DNA of 64,000 nucleotides, from the NCBI RefSeq assembly GCF_011174775.1, contig NZ_JAANHS010000007.1:62001-126000 (forward strand), read 5' to 3'. The stretch is from Rhodobacter calidifons. Its GTDB lineage: Bacteria; Pseudomonadota; Alphaproteobacteria; Rhodobacterales; Rhodobacteraceae. The notes under the pieces are model-generated. The model saw only the letters and a program-made list of their open reading frames with translations. It was not told the DNA's origin and did no database searches. Position 1 is the first letter of the stretch; every line of letters begins with the position of its first letter. This document shows, one piece after another, positions 63,070-64,000 of this stretch. Made by a program: the position numbers and the translations under genes.

Positions 63070-64000
63070 ATGACCCCCGGCGCACGCGCCTCGGCGGCCA
63101 TCTCGATCCTTGACCGGGTCCTGGGCGGAGAGCCGGCCGAGAGGGCGCTGACCAACTGGGGCCGGGCCAGCCGCTATGCCGGGTCGAGCGACCGGGCGGC
63201 GGTGCGCGATCTGGTGTTCGAGGCCCTGCGGCGCAGAAGCTCGGCCGCGGCCATCGGCGGCGGGCTGAGCGGGCGCGGCCTGGTCCTGGGCCTGATGCGC
63301 GCGGCCGGGCAGGAGGCGCTGTTCTCGGGTCAAGGCCATGCGCCGGCCCCGCCCGGGCCGGAGGAAACCGGCCGCAGCCCTGATCCGGTCGAGGCGCTGG
63401 ACCTGCCGGACTGGCTGATCCCCGACCTGCGCGACAGTCTTGGCCCCGACCTCGGGCCGGTCGCCGAAGCCCTGCGCCACCGCGCGCCGGTCTTTCTGCG
63501 GGTGAACCTGGTCAAGGCCGACCTGCCGGCCGCCCGGGTCGCTCTGGCGGCCGAAGGCATCGCGACCCGGACGCATCCCCTGTCGCCGACCGCGCTGGAG
63601 ATCACCGGGAACGCGCGCCGGCTGCAAGCCTCGGCGGCCTATCGCGGGGGGCTGGTCGAGTTGCAGGATGTCTCGAGCCAGGCCGTGGTCGATGCGCTGC
63701 CGCTGGCGGATGGCATGACGGTGCTGGACCATTGCGCGGGCGGCGGCGGCAAGACGCTGGCCATGGCGGCCCGGGCAAGGCTGCGGCTATACGCCCATGA
63801 CGCAAACCCGCGGCGCATGGCGGACCTGCCCGAACGGGCCAGGCGGGCGGGGGTGCAGGTCACATTGACCGACCGGCCCGAGGCCGGGGCGCCCTATGAC
63901 CTGATCCTGGTCGATGCGCCCTGTTCGGGATCGGGCAGCTGGCGGCGCGACCCGGAAGGCAAGTGGAATCTCACCCCGCAAGGGCTTGACCGCATTGTGG
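63070..64000 (+). CDS. RsmB/NOP-family RNA (cytosine-5) methyltransferase (3' partial)
   Basis: Open to the window end (310 codons visible). It has an N-terminal NusB-like region (ARASAAISILDRVLGGEPAERALTNWGRA) and the SAM motif VLDHCAGGGGKTLAMAA. LVDAPCSGSGSWRRDPEGKW is motif IV with the conserved PCSG cysteine. The second, nucleophilic cysteine (TCS motif) would lie beyond the window. The family makes m5C in rRNA or tRNA. It starts 9 bp after guaB. Whether it is RsmB itself or a paralogue cannot be decided. Confidence 0.9.
   Translation, partial: MTPGARASAAISILDRVLGGEPAERALTNWGRASRYAGSSDRAAVRDLVFEALRRRSSAAAIGGGLSGRGLVLGLMRAAGQEALFSGQGHAPAPPGPEETGRSPDPVEALDLPDWLIPDLRDSLGPDLGPVAEALRHRAPVFLRVNLVKADLPAARVALAAEGIATRTHPLSPTALEITGNARRLQASAAYRGGLVELQDVSSQAVVDALPLADGMTVLDHCAGGGGKTLAMAARARLRLYAHDANPRRMADLPERARRAGVQVTLTDRPEAGAPYDLILVDAPCSGSGSWRRDPEGKWNLTPQGLDRIV

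Overview
The window is a high-GC, gene-dense chromosomal stretch of an alphaproteobacterium, most likely a member of the Rhodobacteraceae/Paracoccaceae. This rests on the gene families present (two Hint-domain proteins, a PAS_5 protein, DUF4167 and DUF1499 proteins, a GlxA-type regulator, class II DAHP synthase, an AglR-like LacI regulator beside glucokinase) and on the codon and GC character. I cannot name a genus. No phage, IS element or CRISPR array is visible.

Layout. 1-4.5 kb: end of a YpfJ-type metallopeptidase, tRNA-Leu(CAA), a stand-alone Hint protein and an RTX beta-roll protein with a C-terminal Hint domain. 4.5-15.3 kb: a MobA-like nucleotidyltransferase, a dimethylglycine/sarcosine dehydrogenase-type flavoprotein, a complete Liv-type ABC importer (livKGFHM), a PQQ-type sugar dehydrogenase and a GlxA/GbdR-like regulator. 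Together these look like uptake and demethylation of N-methylated glycines. 15.4-20 kb: housekeeping genes (DAHP synthase, yicC, gmk, gamma carbonic anhydrase). 20-25 kb: a PhoR-like kinase followed not by pst/pho genes but by a TacAT-like toxin-antitoxin pair, a nucleoside hydrolase and a frameshifted Asp-box propeller gene. The last three loci are bracketed by two copies of a roughly 69-bp related sequence.

25-34 kb: a lone iron-binding protein gene, mazG, a porin remnant, an M20 amidohydrolase, an aminotransferase followed by three consecutive TTCGAA-centred palindromes, agmatinase, prfA-prmC and a DUF4167 protein. 35-42.6 kb: a VWA-domain gene broken by both a 2-bp deletion and an in-frame amber codon; a fasciclin/anti-sigma/ECF sigma module; a cupin plus ASKHA-type ferredoxin operon; and a CaiB-type CoA transferase. 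42.7-50 kb: an ABC-F ATPase, an outer-membrane barrel, an aromatic amino-acid decarboxylase-like gene overlapping a TPM gene, and cysS. 50-64 kb: a tandem 24-bp palindromic array ahead of cimA, a phytoene-synthase-like assembly factor, MFS, a DNA glycosylase, an esterase, glk with a LacI regulator, a PhyH dioxygenase, a TDT transporter, a GATase, guaB and the start of an RsmB-family methyltransferase.

The main points for follow-up are the VWA pseudogene, the TTCGAA palindrome trio, the repeat-bracketed insertion after phoR, the sigma/fasciclin module with a GGAAC-N17-CGTT-like promoter, and the cupin-ASKHA operon lacking its usual corrinoid methyltransferase. All functional assignments are read by eye from motifs; no database search was run.
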